From NCBI GenBank assembly GCA_029204225.1, contig CM055097.1:9009426-9073425 (forward strand): a stretch of 64,000 nucleotides of DNA, read 5' to 3'. The number at the start of each line of letters is the position of its first letter. The stretch's first letter is position 1. Origin of the DNA: Diphasiastrum complanatum (Eukaryota; Streptophyta; Lycopodiopsida; Lycopodiales; Lycopodiaceae). Shown piece by piece: positions 50,001-54,248 of the stretch. A program made the translations under genes and the position numbers. The notes under the pieces were generated by a model. That model worked only from the letters and a program-made list of their open reading frames with translations. It was not told the DNA's origin and searched no databases.

Positions 50001-50564
50001 TTTTAACTTTTAGGAATTGCAGGTTCTTAGAAAGTAATAGCGATGATACTTAAGACTAACTGAACTGCTACCAACGCACGATGATGAAATATGTAAAACG
50101 AGGAGAGTAGTGGTATTAGATCTGCATAAAAATTGTTACTGCAACGTGGAGTTAACGTTGAAATTTGGGCGCCTCTCGAGTCTCTTGGGTACAATCACTT
50201 TGCCCTCGCTACCGAACTTATTGTCATAGCCAACAACAAAATTTCCCATTAAAAATCTCACCTGTGATCGCTGCCTTGCATTTTCGGATACCGCGGTGAG
50301 CACGCCCCAAGCATCATCCCGCTTGGACGTTGTAACGGGCTCGGCAGCAAGCTTTATAGCCCTCGCACGCACATCGTTCAGAGTAGAAGAATCATCCTGG
50401 GAATGGCGATGGGATGAATCACGACCCCTGCCCTCTACGCCGTGATCCCCCTTACTTGCACCATCAGCAGCAGCAGCAGCAGCAGCAACCACTGCTTCGC
50501 CCCCATCTCCTTCAAGCAAATAGTTCTCTTGCTTCTTCGCACAATCTTCGGCAGCGTTCGCCAT
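7380..50564 (-). CDS. Host gene: FHA-domain coiled-coil protein, 13 exons (plus one optional)
   Basis: Joined exons (high to low coordinate): 50564-50262, 41366-41161, 41006-40903, 40562-40473, [optional 33546-33517], 33424-33306, 33073-32987, 32640-32438, 31330-31129, 23632-23582, 23416-23318, 9619-9560, 9161-9040, 8931-7380. Every junction has GT/AG and phases agree throughout, giving about 1065-1075 residues. Seen: poly-Ala at about 28-35; FHA domain about 102-220 with GR (115-116), SARH (131-134) and NGT (172-174); a Lys/Glu/Gln-rich coiled coil from about 285 to 585; a long acidic tail ending in an Asp/Glu/Ser run. Known: FHA domains bind phosphothreonine peptides, and this layout plus the block [14 protein letters not shown] matches the plant SMAD/FHA family typified by Arabidopsis At2g45460. 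The cellular role is not something I can state. Five introns exceed 7 kb (8.9, 7.0, 7.5, 13.7 kb and similar) and hold most of the transposons in the window. The weakest points are the exon 6 donor (GTTGGT) and the optional exon. Confidence 0.88.
9040..9161 (-). CDS. Host FHA gene, exon 12
   Basis: Acceptor TTCATTCAG|GAGGCCAGA; donor CTTAG|GTGTGA, leaving two bases. It encodes [20 protein letters not shown] and then [11 protein letters not shown], part of the block most typical of the family. Confidence 0.92.
9560..9619 (-). CDS. Host FHA gene, exon 11 (20 codons)
   Basis: Acceptor CTGATCAG|AGAATAGC; donor GAGAAG|GTAATG, phase 0. It encodes [21 protein letters not shown] nearer-looking acceptor at 9638/9639 would put a stop in frame after exon 10, so it was not chosen. 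Intron 10-11 is 13.7 kb. Confidence 0.85.
9640..10430. other. Intron sequence with a short duplication
   Basis: No gene recognised. A block around GACACTACAAGTCAATCAAACAGACTCAGCACC and the CATATAAGTTTCTCAC following it is present twice (about 9740-9800 and 9812-9875). Confidence 0.6.
10440..11840 (+). mobile_element. Ty3/gypsy fragment (pre-RT, RT remnant, RNase H)
   Basis: Three recognisable parts in order. [18 protein letters not shown] (about 10730-10790) is the segment before RT. RT remnants follow near 11250-11400 ([18 protein letters not shown]). RNase H is at 11500-11840 ([50 protein letters not shown]). The catalytic RT core is missing and stops and shifts are frequent, so it is dead. 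An LTR interrupts it at 11841, right after LLPQEF. Confidence 0.75.
11841..12234 (+). repeat. LTR family A, 5' copy with primer-binding site
   Basis: Runs from TGCTAGAATTAACG to TTTTCTAACA (394 bases), followed at once by TGGTATCAGAGCATGG (12235-12250). It is closely similar to the LTR at 20096-20523, with which it may bound one composite 8.7-kb insertion. No matching 5-base target duplication was seen (GAATT left, AAGTT right). Confidence 0.8.
12127..12760. repeat. Long hairpin: inverted LTR-end plus leader
   Basis: The left arm 12127-12410 and right arm 12477-12760 are reverse complements of 284 bases each with roughly a dozen mismatches by eye. The 66-base loop carries an extra copy of the arm tip. 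Each arm holds the last 105 bases of LTR A, the primer-binding site and about 175 bases of leader. The right arm's binding site is changed to TGGTATTAGAGC. Confidence 0.9.
12828..12834 (+). promoter_or_regulatory. Probable TATA box of the six-cysteine peptide gene
   Basis: TATATAA followed by ACCTCACC, 123 bases before the ATG at 12957, a normal plant distance if the leader is about 90 bases. Confidence 0.4.
12957..13280 (+). CDS. Small secreted six-cysteine peptide precursor
   Basis: Intronless ORF of 107 codons from the first ATG to TGA. Residues 1-27 form a typical signal peptide: a short polar start, a hydrophobic core [14 protein letters not shown], and a likely cut after SMQA. A 40-residue spacer follows, then a compact domain with six cysteines at 74, 80, 87, 88, 92 and 99 (C-x5-C-x6-CC-x3-C-x6-C), ending in basic GKKN. 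The adjacent CC and this spacing resemble inhibitor-cystine-knot folds, but I do not recognise a named plant family. It lies inside an intron of the FHA gene on the opposite strand, between an LTR hairpin and a truncated copia element. TATATAA sits about 125 bases upstream. Reading farther upstream to 12915 would need a TTG start, so ATG 12957 was chosen. It could be a real defence or signalling peptide gene or one captured by a transposon. Confidence 0.68.
   Translation: MAVVYLQPKPQLVIVTLVLLLAIISMQARPMGQSKSELGAVGDGVFASAFVTNTDVTYSAASIFSTTQRSGTICKTSSDCTTNDHICCFGTCLKSNEVCANLFGKKN
13300..13640. other. 3' flank of six-cysteine gene
   Basis: Contains the probable 3' UTR of the peptide gene (to about 13430) and unassigned sequence. 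No canonical AATAAA seen. Confidence 0.4.
13648..14034 (+). pseudogene. Copia reverse transcriptase, N-terminal part
   Basis: 128 residues ending at TAA. Motifs: [34 protein letters not shown], and [14 protein letters not shown] containing the first catalytic Asp. The frame continues after the stop with [11 protein letters not shown]. Confidence 0.85.
14103..14891 (+). pseudogene. Copia reverse transcriptase C-terminus and RNase H start
   Basis: Two frames: 14103-14393 with [14 protein letters not shown] and the YVDD catalytic box ([12 protein letters not shown]), and 14415-14891 with [20 protein letters not shown] and [17 protein letters not shown] (RNase H Asp). It ends where the nested element enters. 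Confidence 0.85.
14960..15598 (-). pseudogene. Copia integrase C-terminus and pre-RT linker
   Basis: [43 protein letters not shown], then a low-complexity linker ending MSTILNADE. Normally RT would follow; here the frame runs straight into LTR sequence ([13 protein letters not shown]), which marks a deletion junction near 15005. Confidence 0.88.
15514..16068 (-). pseudogene. Copia integrase core
   Basis: Contains the three catalytic positions of the D,D35E fold in [25 protein letters not shown] and [15 protein letters not shown]. It overlaps the previous frame across the C-run frameshift. After [10 protein letters not shown] it shifts again into the frame at 15598. Confidence 0.88.
16017..17057 (-). 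pseudogene. Copia zinc knuckle, protease and integrase N-terminus
   Basis: 346 residues. The zinc knuckle is [14 protein letters not shown] (C-x2-C-x4-H-x4-C). The protease has [10 protein letters not shown] with catalytic Asp. The pre-integrase domain is [14 protein letters not shown], then the integrase zinc site with CEACALGKQ. The frame is lost at a run of nine C at 16032-16040, after LCGPMQVKS. Confidence 0.9.
17086..17625 (-). pseudogene. Copia gag polyprotein, nested element
   Basis: Starts [20 protein letters not shown], then [18 protein letters not shown], the standard copia gag opening, and continues through [20 protein letters not shown] to a stop at 17086. The gag frame resumes in the ORF starting at 17057, so one short lesion separates them. 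Confidence 0.9.
18095..18493 (-). repeat. LTR family C, 5' LTR of nested copia
   Basis: On the minus strand from TGTTGAAGAGTAATGCC to AATTCTTCA (399 bases), followed by the primer-binding site. It carries a GA microsatellite and a G7 run. Confidence 0.88.
18858..19183 (+). repeat. LTR family C, 3' LTR of outer copia
   Basis: Begins TGATGAAATATAATGCC after a purine tract and ends CTTGAATTTTGACA. It is related but diverged from the nested element's LTR. Confidence 0.75.
19184..20095 (+). other. Internal region upstream of LTR A 3' copy
   Basis: No recognisable protein. A purine tract TGAAGGGGAG directly precedes the LTR at 20096. A second purine-rich tract, CCCCAAGGGGGAG, is near 19412. Confidence 0.45.
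20096..20523 (+). repeat. LTR family A, 3' copy
   Basis: TGTTAGAATTAACGTTCAC to CAGTTTTCTAACA (428 bases), similar along its length to 11841-12234 with small indels. Confidence 0.85.
20690..20975 (+). pseudogene. LINE reverse transcriptase fragment
   Basis: [18 protein letters not shown] and, after a frameshift, [20 protein letters not shown], a diagnostic LINE RT motif. Truncated on both sides. Confidence 0.75.
21020..22260 (+). pseudogene. Ty1/copia integrase fragment
   Basis: In order: [29 protein letters not shown] (pre-integrase), [17 protein letters not shown] (second catalytic Asp replaced: HSKK where DKGG is usual), [14 protein letters not shown] (the usual Glu is Lys), and [18 protein letters not shown]. 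Multiple shifts and lost catalytic residues make it dead. Confidence 0.8.
22463..22500. repeat. Short tandem duplication
   Basis: AAGATAAGTAGTGAGTGA occurs twice with a 20-base period. Confidence 0.85.
22570..23317. other. Intron sequence, no gene recognised
   Basis: A-rich, with many AAACAAAAC-type runs. ORFs here look like chance readings. Confidence 0.5.
23318..23416 (-). CDS. Host FHA gene, exon 10 (33 codons)
   Basis: Acceptor TATGTCAG|GAAGAAGAG; donor AAGGAA|GTAAGC, phase 0 on both sides. It encodes a strongly helical, charged coiled-coil segment ([18 protein letters not shown] and onward). Confidence 0.9.
23582..23632 (-). CDS. Host FHA gene, exon 9 (17 codons)
   Basis: Acceptor TTTTTTCAG|GAAGCTGAC; donor AAGTTG|GTAAGG, phase 0 on both sides. 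It encodes [17 protein letters not shown]. It sits 7.5 kb downstream of exon 8. Confidence 0.9.
23706..24081 (+). repeat. LTR family A, probable solo LTR
   Basis: TGTTGGAAGAAATGTTTAATTC to GATTTTCTAACA (376 bases), a diverged LTR A without internal sequence next to it. Flanks GACTT and AACTC do not form a clean duplication. 24082-24440 holds nothing recognisable. Confidence 0.6.
24680..25406 (+). pseudogene. Inverted block: copia RT end, RNase H, purine tract, LTR start
   Basis: On the plus strand: [16 protein letters not shown], then [20 protein letters not shown] and RNase H end ([30 protein letters not shown]). A purine tract CATCAAGGGGGTGGGGGG leads into the LTR opening TGTTTTACCC at about 25252. 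The LTR breaks off at 25406 and reverts to minus-strand RT. Confidence 0.8.
25407..25990 (-). pseudogene. Copia reverse transcriptase fragment
   Basis: Contains [19 protein letters not shown] (degraded DVKS region) and, in another frame, [10 protein letters not shown] at the inversion breakpoint. Many shifts. Confidence 0.65.
26048..26951 (-). pseudogene. Copia gag start, protease and integrase remnants
   Basis: [20 protein letters not shown] (26951) is cut off after about 24 codons. Protease follows as YIDPGAPKHMAP (catalytic Ser-Gly changed). Integrase then shows [21 protein letters not shown] and [17 protein letters not shown] (the Glu of the triad is not preserved). Gag is nearly all deleted. 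Confidence 0.75.
27560..28190. other. Intron sequence, no gene recognised
   Basis: Only short chance ORFs seen; lies between two copia remnants. Confidence 0.5.
28202..29674 (-). pseudogene. Degraded Ty1/copia gag-pol remnant
   Basis: gag from 29659 ([20 protein letters not shown], then [18 protein letters not shown]), continued from 29285 ([34 protein letters not shown]). A knuckle-like [13 protein letters not shown] lies near 28870, protease and pre-integrase remnants follow, and integrase C-terminal pieces ([19 protein letters not shown]) are at 28220-28320. The integrase core is deleted. No LTRs could be assigned. Confidence 0.75.
29680..31128. other. Intron sequence with small duplications
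   Basis: No gene recognised. GCTAAGATCAGCGA is present twice (29860-29920), and a block around CTGGCnAGCAAACAA twice (30020-30095). Confidence 0.5.
31129..31330 (-). CDS. Host FHA gene, exon 8 (coiled coil)
   Basis: Acceptor TTCAATACAG|CCACAAAGG gives, with the two bases from exon 7, [13 protein letters not shown]; donor TTCAG|GTGATC. This acceptor was preferred to one 34 bases upstream because it keeps phase without an extra exon and lines up with the family block SIAELK. Confidence 0.88.
32438..32640 (-). CDS. Host FHA gene, exon 7 (coiled coil)
   Basis: Acceptor ATTTGTTAG|GAGCTGAAG; donor CAGAA|GTAAGC, leaving two bases. It encodes about 67 residues rich in Glu, Gln and Lys with hydrophobic heptad positions, ending EAEEAIQ. 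Confidence 0.9.
32987..33073 (-). CDS. Host FHA gene, exon 6 (coiled coil)
   Basis: Acceptor AAATAAGCAG|GAACTTCG. The phase-compatible donor is GAAACT|GTTGGT, which is weak. It encodes [19 protein letters not shown], a heptad-like segment that leads into ELKELRSS of exon 7. Confidence 0.8.
33306..33424 (-). CDS. Host FHA gene, exon 5
   Basis: Acceptor TTTTCCTCAG|ATGAGAG; donor AATGAG|GTAATA. It encodes [16 protein letters not shown] and then [20 protein letters not shown], a block I recognise as highly conserved in the plant family immediately before the coiled coil. Confidence 0.9.
33517..33546 (-). CDS. Host FHA gene, optional 30-nt exon
   Basis: Flanked by ...TTTCAGGAAG| and |GTAACA. If used with the AG four bases inside the stronger CAG, it adds [10 protein letters not shown] and keeps the frame. 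Exon 4 can also splice directly to exon 5 in phase, so this exon is optional or may not exist. Confidence 0.4.
34259..34717 (+). repeat. LTR family B, solo LTR with target-site duplication
   Basis: TGTTAGAAATTAATG to AAATTCCAACA (459 bases). The flanking five bases are CATTG on both sides (34254-34258 and 34718-34722). The left-hand intron sequence 33560-34258 holds nothing recognised. Confidence 0.92.
35050..35334 (+). other. Unassigned ORF in repeat-like context
   Basis: 94 codons, including [20 protein letters not shown] and GLEKMQYKW. Just upstream (34900-35050) a TATATATAAGG box and CCCTACTGCTTGTAGGG hairpin look like an LTR promoter region. I do not recognise the protein; it may be chance. 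Confidence 0.25.
35750..36890 (+). pseudogene. LINE reverse transcriptase C-terminal region, split by an LTR
   Basis: [20 protein letters not shown], then [11 protein letters not shown] (RT thumb) and [18 protein letters not shown]. It continues in another frame to SYRSEHD at about 36360, is interrupted by an LTR B piece (about 36362-36621), and resumes near 36622. The last 200 bases ([10 protein letters not shown]) are less certain. The RT catalytic box is not included. Confidence 0.75.
36362..36621 (+). repeat. LTR family B, 3' part inside a LINE
   Basis: Matches the right-hand 250 bases of the solo LTR at 34259-34717, ending AAATTCTAACA. Its left end is missing. LINE sequence lies on both sides. 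Confidence 0.8.
36900..38086 (+). pseudogene. hAT-type transposase, C-terminal part
   Basis: Several frames in order: [20 protein letters not shown] (hAT dimerisation region 'FG...R....P..WW'), then [20 protein letters not shown] with LRHY (the 'RN-L-----LVYV--N-R-L' block). After a likely short intron (about 37230-37351) comes an acidic stretch 37360-37782 ([19 protein letters not shown] onward), a GGGGCA repeat coding Gly/Arg/Ala, and an end [15 protein letters not shown] with TAA at 38084-38086. The N-terminus and catalytic core are missing. Confidence 0.6.
37918..37985 (+). repeat. GGGGCA-type hexamer repeat
   Basis: About ten imperfect units of GGGGCA/AGGGCA within the hAT-like tail. 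Confidence 0.85.
38162..38990 (-). pseudogene. LINE reverse transcriptase fragment, minus strand
   Basis: [13 protein letters not shown], then [14 protein letters not shown] (catalytic YVDD) and [16 protein letters not shown]. Further on: [16 protein letters not shown] and [20 protein letters not shown], matching the plus-strand LINE at 36100. Shifts and a deletion lie between the blocks. Confidence 0.8.
38993..39417. repeat. Hairpin-bounded repeat with GAATCG/CGATTC core
   Basis: The left end has AATCGCGATTC, the 12-bp palindrome GATTCATGAATC (38999-39010) and a perfect 11-bp stem with 9-base loop (39005-39035). The right end has a 16-bp palindrome GCGAATCGCGATTCGC (39402-39417) that contains the inverse of the left AATCGCGATTC. 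About 420 bases, no coding. Confidence 0.6.
39640..39770. repeat. GC-rich hairpin island
   Basis: An abrupt GC-rich stretch in AT-rich DNA, with GGGGGCACTACCCCC and GTGGGGGGCCAAGCCCCCCCAC able to fold. 39771-40472 has nothing else recognised. Confidence 0.6.
40473..40562 (-). CDS. Host FHA gene, exon 4 (end of FHA domain)
   Basis: Acceptor CGATTTCAG|AGAATGC; donor GCAG|GTATGA. It encodes [10 protein letters not shown], the last FHA beta strand, then a basic LKRKG stretch. The leading two bases complete the Glu codon begun in exon 3. Confidence 0.9.
40903..41006 (-). CDS. Host FHA gene, exon 3 (FHA core, NGTYLN)
   Basis: Acceptor GGACTTTAG|CTCAAATGG; donor CATG|GTAAGT. With the two bases from exon 2 it rebuilds a Ser codon and gives [12 protein letters not shown], the canonical FHA Asn-Gly turn, then [13 protein letters not shown]. 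Confidence 0.93.
41161..41366 (-). CDS. Host FHA gene, exon 2 (FHA core, first half)
   Basis: Acceptor ...CACTCAG|GGTCTTC; donor CTCAAG|GTATTAG, leaving two bases. It encodes the FHA strands with HVLGRN (the conserved Gly-Arg) and SVSARHCKI (the phosphothreonine-contacting Ser and structural His). Confidence 0.92.
41367..43125. other. Intron 1-2, no gene recognised
   Basis: Scattered short ORFs without recognisable motifs; AT-rich. Confidence 0.5.
43126..43576 (+). repeat. LTR family B, 5' LTR with primer-binding site
   Basis: TGTTAGAAATTAATG to ATAATTCTAACA (43126-43562), then TGCTATCAGAGCAT, a one-base variant of the usual site. It contains a doubled block around TTTGATTTAGTGATAGACTTG. 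No coding region for this element follows: 43577-45104 holds only leader-like sequence. Confidence 0.8.
43945..43997. repeat. (CT)n microsatellite
   Basis: About 25 CT units. A shorter CT run is at 55690-55718. Confidence 0.95.
45105..45247 (-). repeat. LTR family A fragment, minus strand
   Basis: Its reverse complement reads ATTAGGATTATTGGGCCATG and CTAGGGGCCCTTATCTATAT, matching the first part of LTR A. It abuts the gypsy coding sequence at 45248 and marks its truncation point. Confidence 0.75.
45257..45747 (+). pseudogene. Gypsy zinc knuckle and protease
   Basis: Zinc knuckle [14 protein letters not shown], then an acidic linker and aspartic protease [16 protein letters not shown] with the DTG active site. 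Ends at TAG 45745-45747. The knuckle lies upstream of the first ATG in frame. Confidence 0.85.
45772..46446 (+). pseudogene. Gypsy protease end and RT N-terminus
   Basis: [19 protein letters not shown], then [20 protein letters not shown] and [20 protein letters not shown], ending in [15 protein letters not shown]. The frame shifts there; [18 protein letters not shown] continues in the next frame. Confidence 0.88.
46447..46842 (+). pseudogene. Gypsy reverse transcriptase core
   Basis: [20 protein letters not shown] with [12 protein letters not shown] (first catalytic Asp), then [19 protein letters not shown] and [12 protein letters not shown] (catalytic FIDD instead of YVDD/YIDD). A frameshift lies between the two halves. 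Confidence 0.9.
46893..47650 (+). pseudogene. Gypsy RT connection and RNase H
   Basis: [19 protein letters not shown], then [20 protein letters not shown] and [12 protein letters not shown]. After a frameshift: [20 protein letters not shown] and [12 protein letters not shown], the end of RNase H. Confidence 0.9.
47599..48500 (+). pseudogene. Gypsy integrase
   Basis: HHCC zinc site ([14 protein letters not shown] ... CCTACQ), catalytic core starting [11 protein letters not shown], a frameshift near 48140, then [20 protein letters not shown] with the Glu of the triad, and [12 protein letters not shown]. Confidence 0.9.
48510..49013 (+). pseudogene. Gypsy integrase C-terminus and chromodomain
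   Basis: [31 protein letters not shown]; then [13 protein letters not shown] and chromodomain [12 protein letters not shown] ... [16 protein letters not shown]. Such chromodomains can guide insertion to heterochromatin in this group. A TAG at about 48698 splits the two halves. Confidence 0.9.
49035..49500 (+). repeat. 3' LTR of gypsy element (end approximate)
   Basis: Starts TGTTAGAGCCCAGTTATGG after the purine tract and is related to the minus-strand LTR beginning near 52871. The 3' end was not resolved. 49500-50261 is intron without recognised features. Confidence 0.65.
50262..50564 (-). CDS. Host FHA gene, exon 1 (start codon)
   Basis: Codons 1-101, beginning MANAAEDC. It contains a GC-rich Ala run encoded by a CAG/GCA-type trinucleotide repeat (about 50467-50486). 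It ends ENARQRSQ with donor CAG|GTGAGA, phase 0. The motif [13 protein letters not shown] just before the FHA domain is typical of this plant family. The open frame continues past the donor to 50136, but those residues do not belong to the domain, and exon 2 resumes it in phase. Confidence 0.9.
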
Positions 50565-50605
50565 GATCCTCGTTTTTCCCTTCTACTTTCCTGAAACTAA
50601 ACAAA

Positions 50606-50622
50606 TGCTGCTGCTGCTGCTA
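50606..50622 (-). repeat. CAG/CTG trinucleotide repeat in host gene leader
   Basis: About five AGC units on the minus strand, 40 bases before the start codon. A second, similar run inside exon 1 (about 50467-50486) encodes poly-Ala. Confidence 0.7.
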
Positions 50623-50673
50623 ATGTATTGGCAAATCGAGTGAATCATGCATGGCACGGCATGCAACATTCAT
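50620..50673 (-). other. Upstream ORF of 17 codons in host gene leader
   Basis: Between the TATA box and the main start the leader contains ATGs. One opens ATG-GAA-TGA (50678-50670); an overlapping one runs 17 codons (MNVACRAMHDSLDLPIH) to TAG at 50622-50620. Whether either is transcribed depends on the true start site, which is not known. Confidence 0.4.
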
Positions 50674-50733
50674 TCCATCTCTCCTGTCTTCGTCCCTCGC
50701 CTCCTTTCCTTCCTTCCTTTGGTTTAGCTTTGG

Positions 50734-50739
50734 TTTATA
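50734..50739 (-). promoter_or_regulatory. Probable TATA box of host FHA gene
   Basis: TATAAA on the minus strand, about 170 bases upstream of the start codon, followed by a purine-rich leader (AAGGAAGGAAGGAAAGG). Transcription would start near 50705. Confidence 0.5.
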
Positions 50740-50833
50740 ATAAGCAGGATGAGAGAATCATTCTGTTCATGGATTTATATCTATTTCTGAATTTAATTTG
50801 ATTAAGAAAGCAATAGAAGGAAAAAAGGACCCA

Positions 50834-50839
50834 CACGTG
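50834..50839 (-). promoter_or_regulatory. G-box CACGTG upstream of host FHA gene
   Basis: The palindromic CACGTG core within CCACACGTGG lies about 95 bases beyond the TATA box. G-boxes are bound by plant bZIP and bHLH factors; use here is inference. Confidence 0.4.
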
Positions 50840-52290
50840 GTCAAATGCAATGCACGTTGCATTAAAAGGAAACCTGTTTACTTGCCAGGTTCAAAAAACC
50901 TGCATTTTATACATCTTTTTTTTTATCAATACTTTTACTCATAAAAAAAGGTTTATATGATTGTCTAAAAAATCATCAAATATTTTATGATATCGATTTT
51001 TGAGAAAACTAACTAATTCCATTTCTATACTTTGAAATTTTGGTCAATTTTCTTGAGCAAGTGCCCTACCTCCCAAGTTCCAATACTAAGGGCTCACTAG
51101 CACAATTAGGGTTTACAACAAGGTTGTGCATCTCTTTGATCTTTATTGTAATGCCCTCTTGTTATCACTAATGGTATCTATACCTTAAGGGCTCCCCAAC
51201 ACAATTAGGGTTTACACCAAGGTTGTGGATCTTTATTTTAATGCCCTGTGGTTATCAATGATGGTATCTATACCTTAAGCTGGCCATTAATACCCACTAA
51301 GATTGATAAGCGACATGGTAATTTTTTTGAAAGTTAATATCTGGATATGGCTATAAATGAGGAGCTTGGTTATCAATCTAAATTGTATTGACAATTGGAA
51401 AATATGTAAGGGATAAAAACTAAAGTTTGTGATATTTAGAAACATAATAATAAATTCATCGAGAATACAAGCTCAAATTCTAAATTTTTGCATGTTGACT
51501 TTTTGTGTGCATGTACCGATGACCAAACTTTGATTTCATCGAGCTCACAAGTTAGACTTCTGAATTTTTGTGTGCTAGATTTTGTGGACGTGTATTTATA
51601 GCTAGATTGAATTTGTTTGAGCTTACAAATTCCAATTCTAAACTTTTGGATGCTGATTTTTTTCACACACGTATCGATAACAAGAATGAATAAAATGCAA
51701 ACAACTTGGGTATTAAATGGAATTAGATGGATACCCTTAATTATATATATAATCTTTGGTTCTATAGGCTTAAATACCCTAAACTAATGTGAACTACCTC
51801 TTTAAATTACTTTATGGATTGATAATCGGTTGAGTATTAAATATAGGAGAACCCACAGATAGTCAAAATTTGCAGTTCTAAAAAAAATTGAAAGTAAATA
51901 CTCAAAACCACTAGGTATTCAAAAGATCAAATCCCTGCACAATACTTGTTTACACAATGTTGTGGGGACATAATGCATTGCTATCTTGGGGTGATGCAGT
52001 TTTGGTCCAGATTCATAGACGATGGTTCTCATAATTTGTGAAATGGGCCTATGTCAATAGGAACATTCTTTTGAAGAGCCCATCCCATAAAATGATTGTG
52101 GGCATGTTTTCAAGTAAATGGATAAGAACCTAGGTATAATGGATAAACCTTAGCAAGGTTGCAAAGTGACTTCTATATATACTCTTCAATTGTATGTCAA
52201 AATTTACACTACTTTTATGGCCCATATTTTCTACTGATACTATAAAGATTGATTCCATAAAAAATTTACAATACCTCTTGGCACCTCTTG
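50840..52290. other. Upstream region of host gene, no gene recognised
   Basis: AT-rich. A block around GGGCTC..CAACACAATTAGGGTTTAC occurs twice (51087-51150 and 51186-51240). Confidence 0.5.
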
Positions 52291-52429
52291 TGACTATTTG
52301 ATATAAGAGGAAGTAAAAATTCCACTCAACTTTACCATAGTTTCAACGATTTTCTTTAAACCTTTACACATGATTAGTGTTGCACTCCAATCTCCAAGAG
52401 CTCTCCAAACGATGATGGCCGGTGTGTAG

Positions 52430-52872
52430 AATGATCCACCCAACCGTAGATGCCCTCCTTTTGAGTCTATCTGATTACTACTCTGGGCTAGGGACACATG
52501 GCTACCATGCAAGGGGTAATCAATCCCCATGATTCCATGAAATCCACTACCTATAATCAGTGCGTGACTCTGAGGCACCACCCCCATGCTTCGTCATGGA
52601 CCTATACACACATATTTCACCCAACGTACTGCCAGCTAGTTGCTCATCCAACAAAGGCATCTCCACTGTTAACGACTAGGGTCCATACGGCCATAACTCC
52701 GCCTACTGACATCCTGTCAAACAATCACACTAGGTCACTACTTGTGACACACTGAACCCAACGGGTCCCTTAGTTTCATCCCAGTTACTGGCCTTCGCCA
52801 ATACCATGGCCCTTGACCCTTAGTAATTGGTCGTGTCAGGAATACATTAGAGCCCAACCGCATCTAACAATT
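52430..52872 (-). repeat. LTR of minus-strand gypsy element (end approximate)
   Basis: On the minus strand TGTTAGATGCGGTTGGGCTC, homologous to the LTR at 49035; low-coordinate end uncertain. Confidence 0.55.
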
Positions 52873-53366
52873 CTTCCCTCTTTTGGCAAGTCGTTGATCC
52901 TAGATAATAAACTCTGAGTAAGACTTCTGCAATGTCTAGCGAGTCTCCCAAATAGCATCAGCTAAAAAATGCCCTTTCCAAGCCACTAGATACTCTTGAA
53001 GGAAATGATTTCTCAATCGTTGCTTCCTCCGATCTAGGACTCTCTTTGGCCCATAACCTATGGTCATGCAAACATTTCTTAAGTTTGCTAACATGAAATA
53101 CTAGATGCACCTTGTATCTCACAGCAGGTAGTTTTAGCTTAAGCTACTTGGCTAATCTTCTTAATAATCAATCACGGTCCACAATACCTAAGAGATAACT
53201 TGGCACACTTTCTTGTGCGTAGTACCTTCGACTTTGAAAGGACTAGTAAATACACCCAATCTCCTTTCTCAAATTTCCAATAGGTACATTTCTCACGAGT
53301 ATAACTTTCTGCCCTACCCATAGCCCTGGACAAGTTATCTCTTGTCATCTCTAGCTTCTACTGCAT

Positions 53367-53843
53367 CTAAGTCAGAAACTCTACAGTGCTAGGTACCATA
53401 CGCAAAATCTCTATGATTGCAGGACTCAGTGGCATGAAACCATAATTGAGCTCAAATGGACTCAATCCAGTGGATGCATGTCTCTTGTCATGGTATGCAA
53501 AATCCAATAGCGATAAATGCTTTACCCAATATGTTTGTGTACCACTAACATATGCCTTAAGCATATCTTCCAAGATTTGGTTCACTCGCTCTGTCTGGCC
53601 ATCCATCTAAGGATGCTCGGAGCTACTCTCTGCAACTGTATTCCTAACCTGGAGAAACACCTTTGTCCAGAAATTTCTCGTAAACTTGGGATCCTTGTCA
53701 AACGCAATGGACTTTGAAAGCTCATGCAACCTGACGACATTCTGAATAAATAGCTCAGCAACGTACGGAGCTATGACCTTCTTGGTTGCGACGAAGTCAG
53801 CCATCTTGGAAAATCTATCTACTATTGCCATAACAGAGTTCAA
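53367..53843 (-). pseudogene. Gypsy integrase fragment
   Basis: MNSVMAIVDRFSKMADFVAT, DKDPKFTRNFW, then (next frame) [20 protein letters not shown] and FELNYGFMPLSP. A stop lies between the two frames at the SSEHP/DGQTE boundary. Confidence 0.85.
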
Positions 53844-54248
53844 TCATGTCTGGGTCCTAGGTAGCCCAACAATGAACTCCATGGAAATACTTTCCCACCT
53901 TCTTGCAAGAATCTTTAGTGGATGCAATAAGCCTGGAGGACTTACATGTGGGTGCATAAGCTAACCCAAACGGCATAACCAATAACAATGTCCAAAACGG
54001 GTTTGAAAAGCCAAAATTTAGACATTTTCCTCATGAATTTGTATTTGATAGTTACCACTTTTGAGATCAGTCTCAATCGCTCCCTACAATGCATCCAATA
54101 GATCATCAATCATAGGCATTGGATATTTGTGTTTTATAGTGATCTCCTTCAATCCAATGTAATCCATGCACATCCAAAAACTACCATCTTCTTTTTTAAC
54201 CAACAAAATGGGGGAGGCGAAAGGTGAATAACTAGGACGGACATACCC

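Noticed and set aside
50136-50261. Extension of exon 1 ORF ([13 protein letters not shown] onward)
   Set aside because: It lies beyond a good donor site and does not resemble the FHA opening, which exon 2 supplies in phase.
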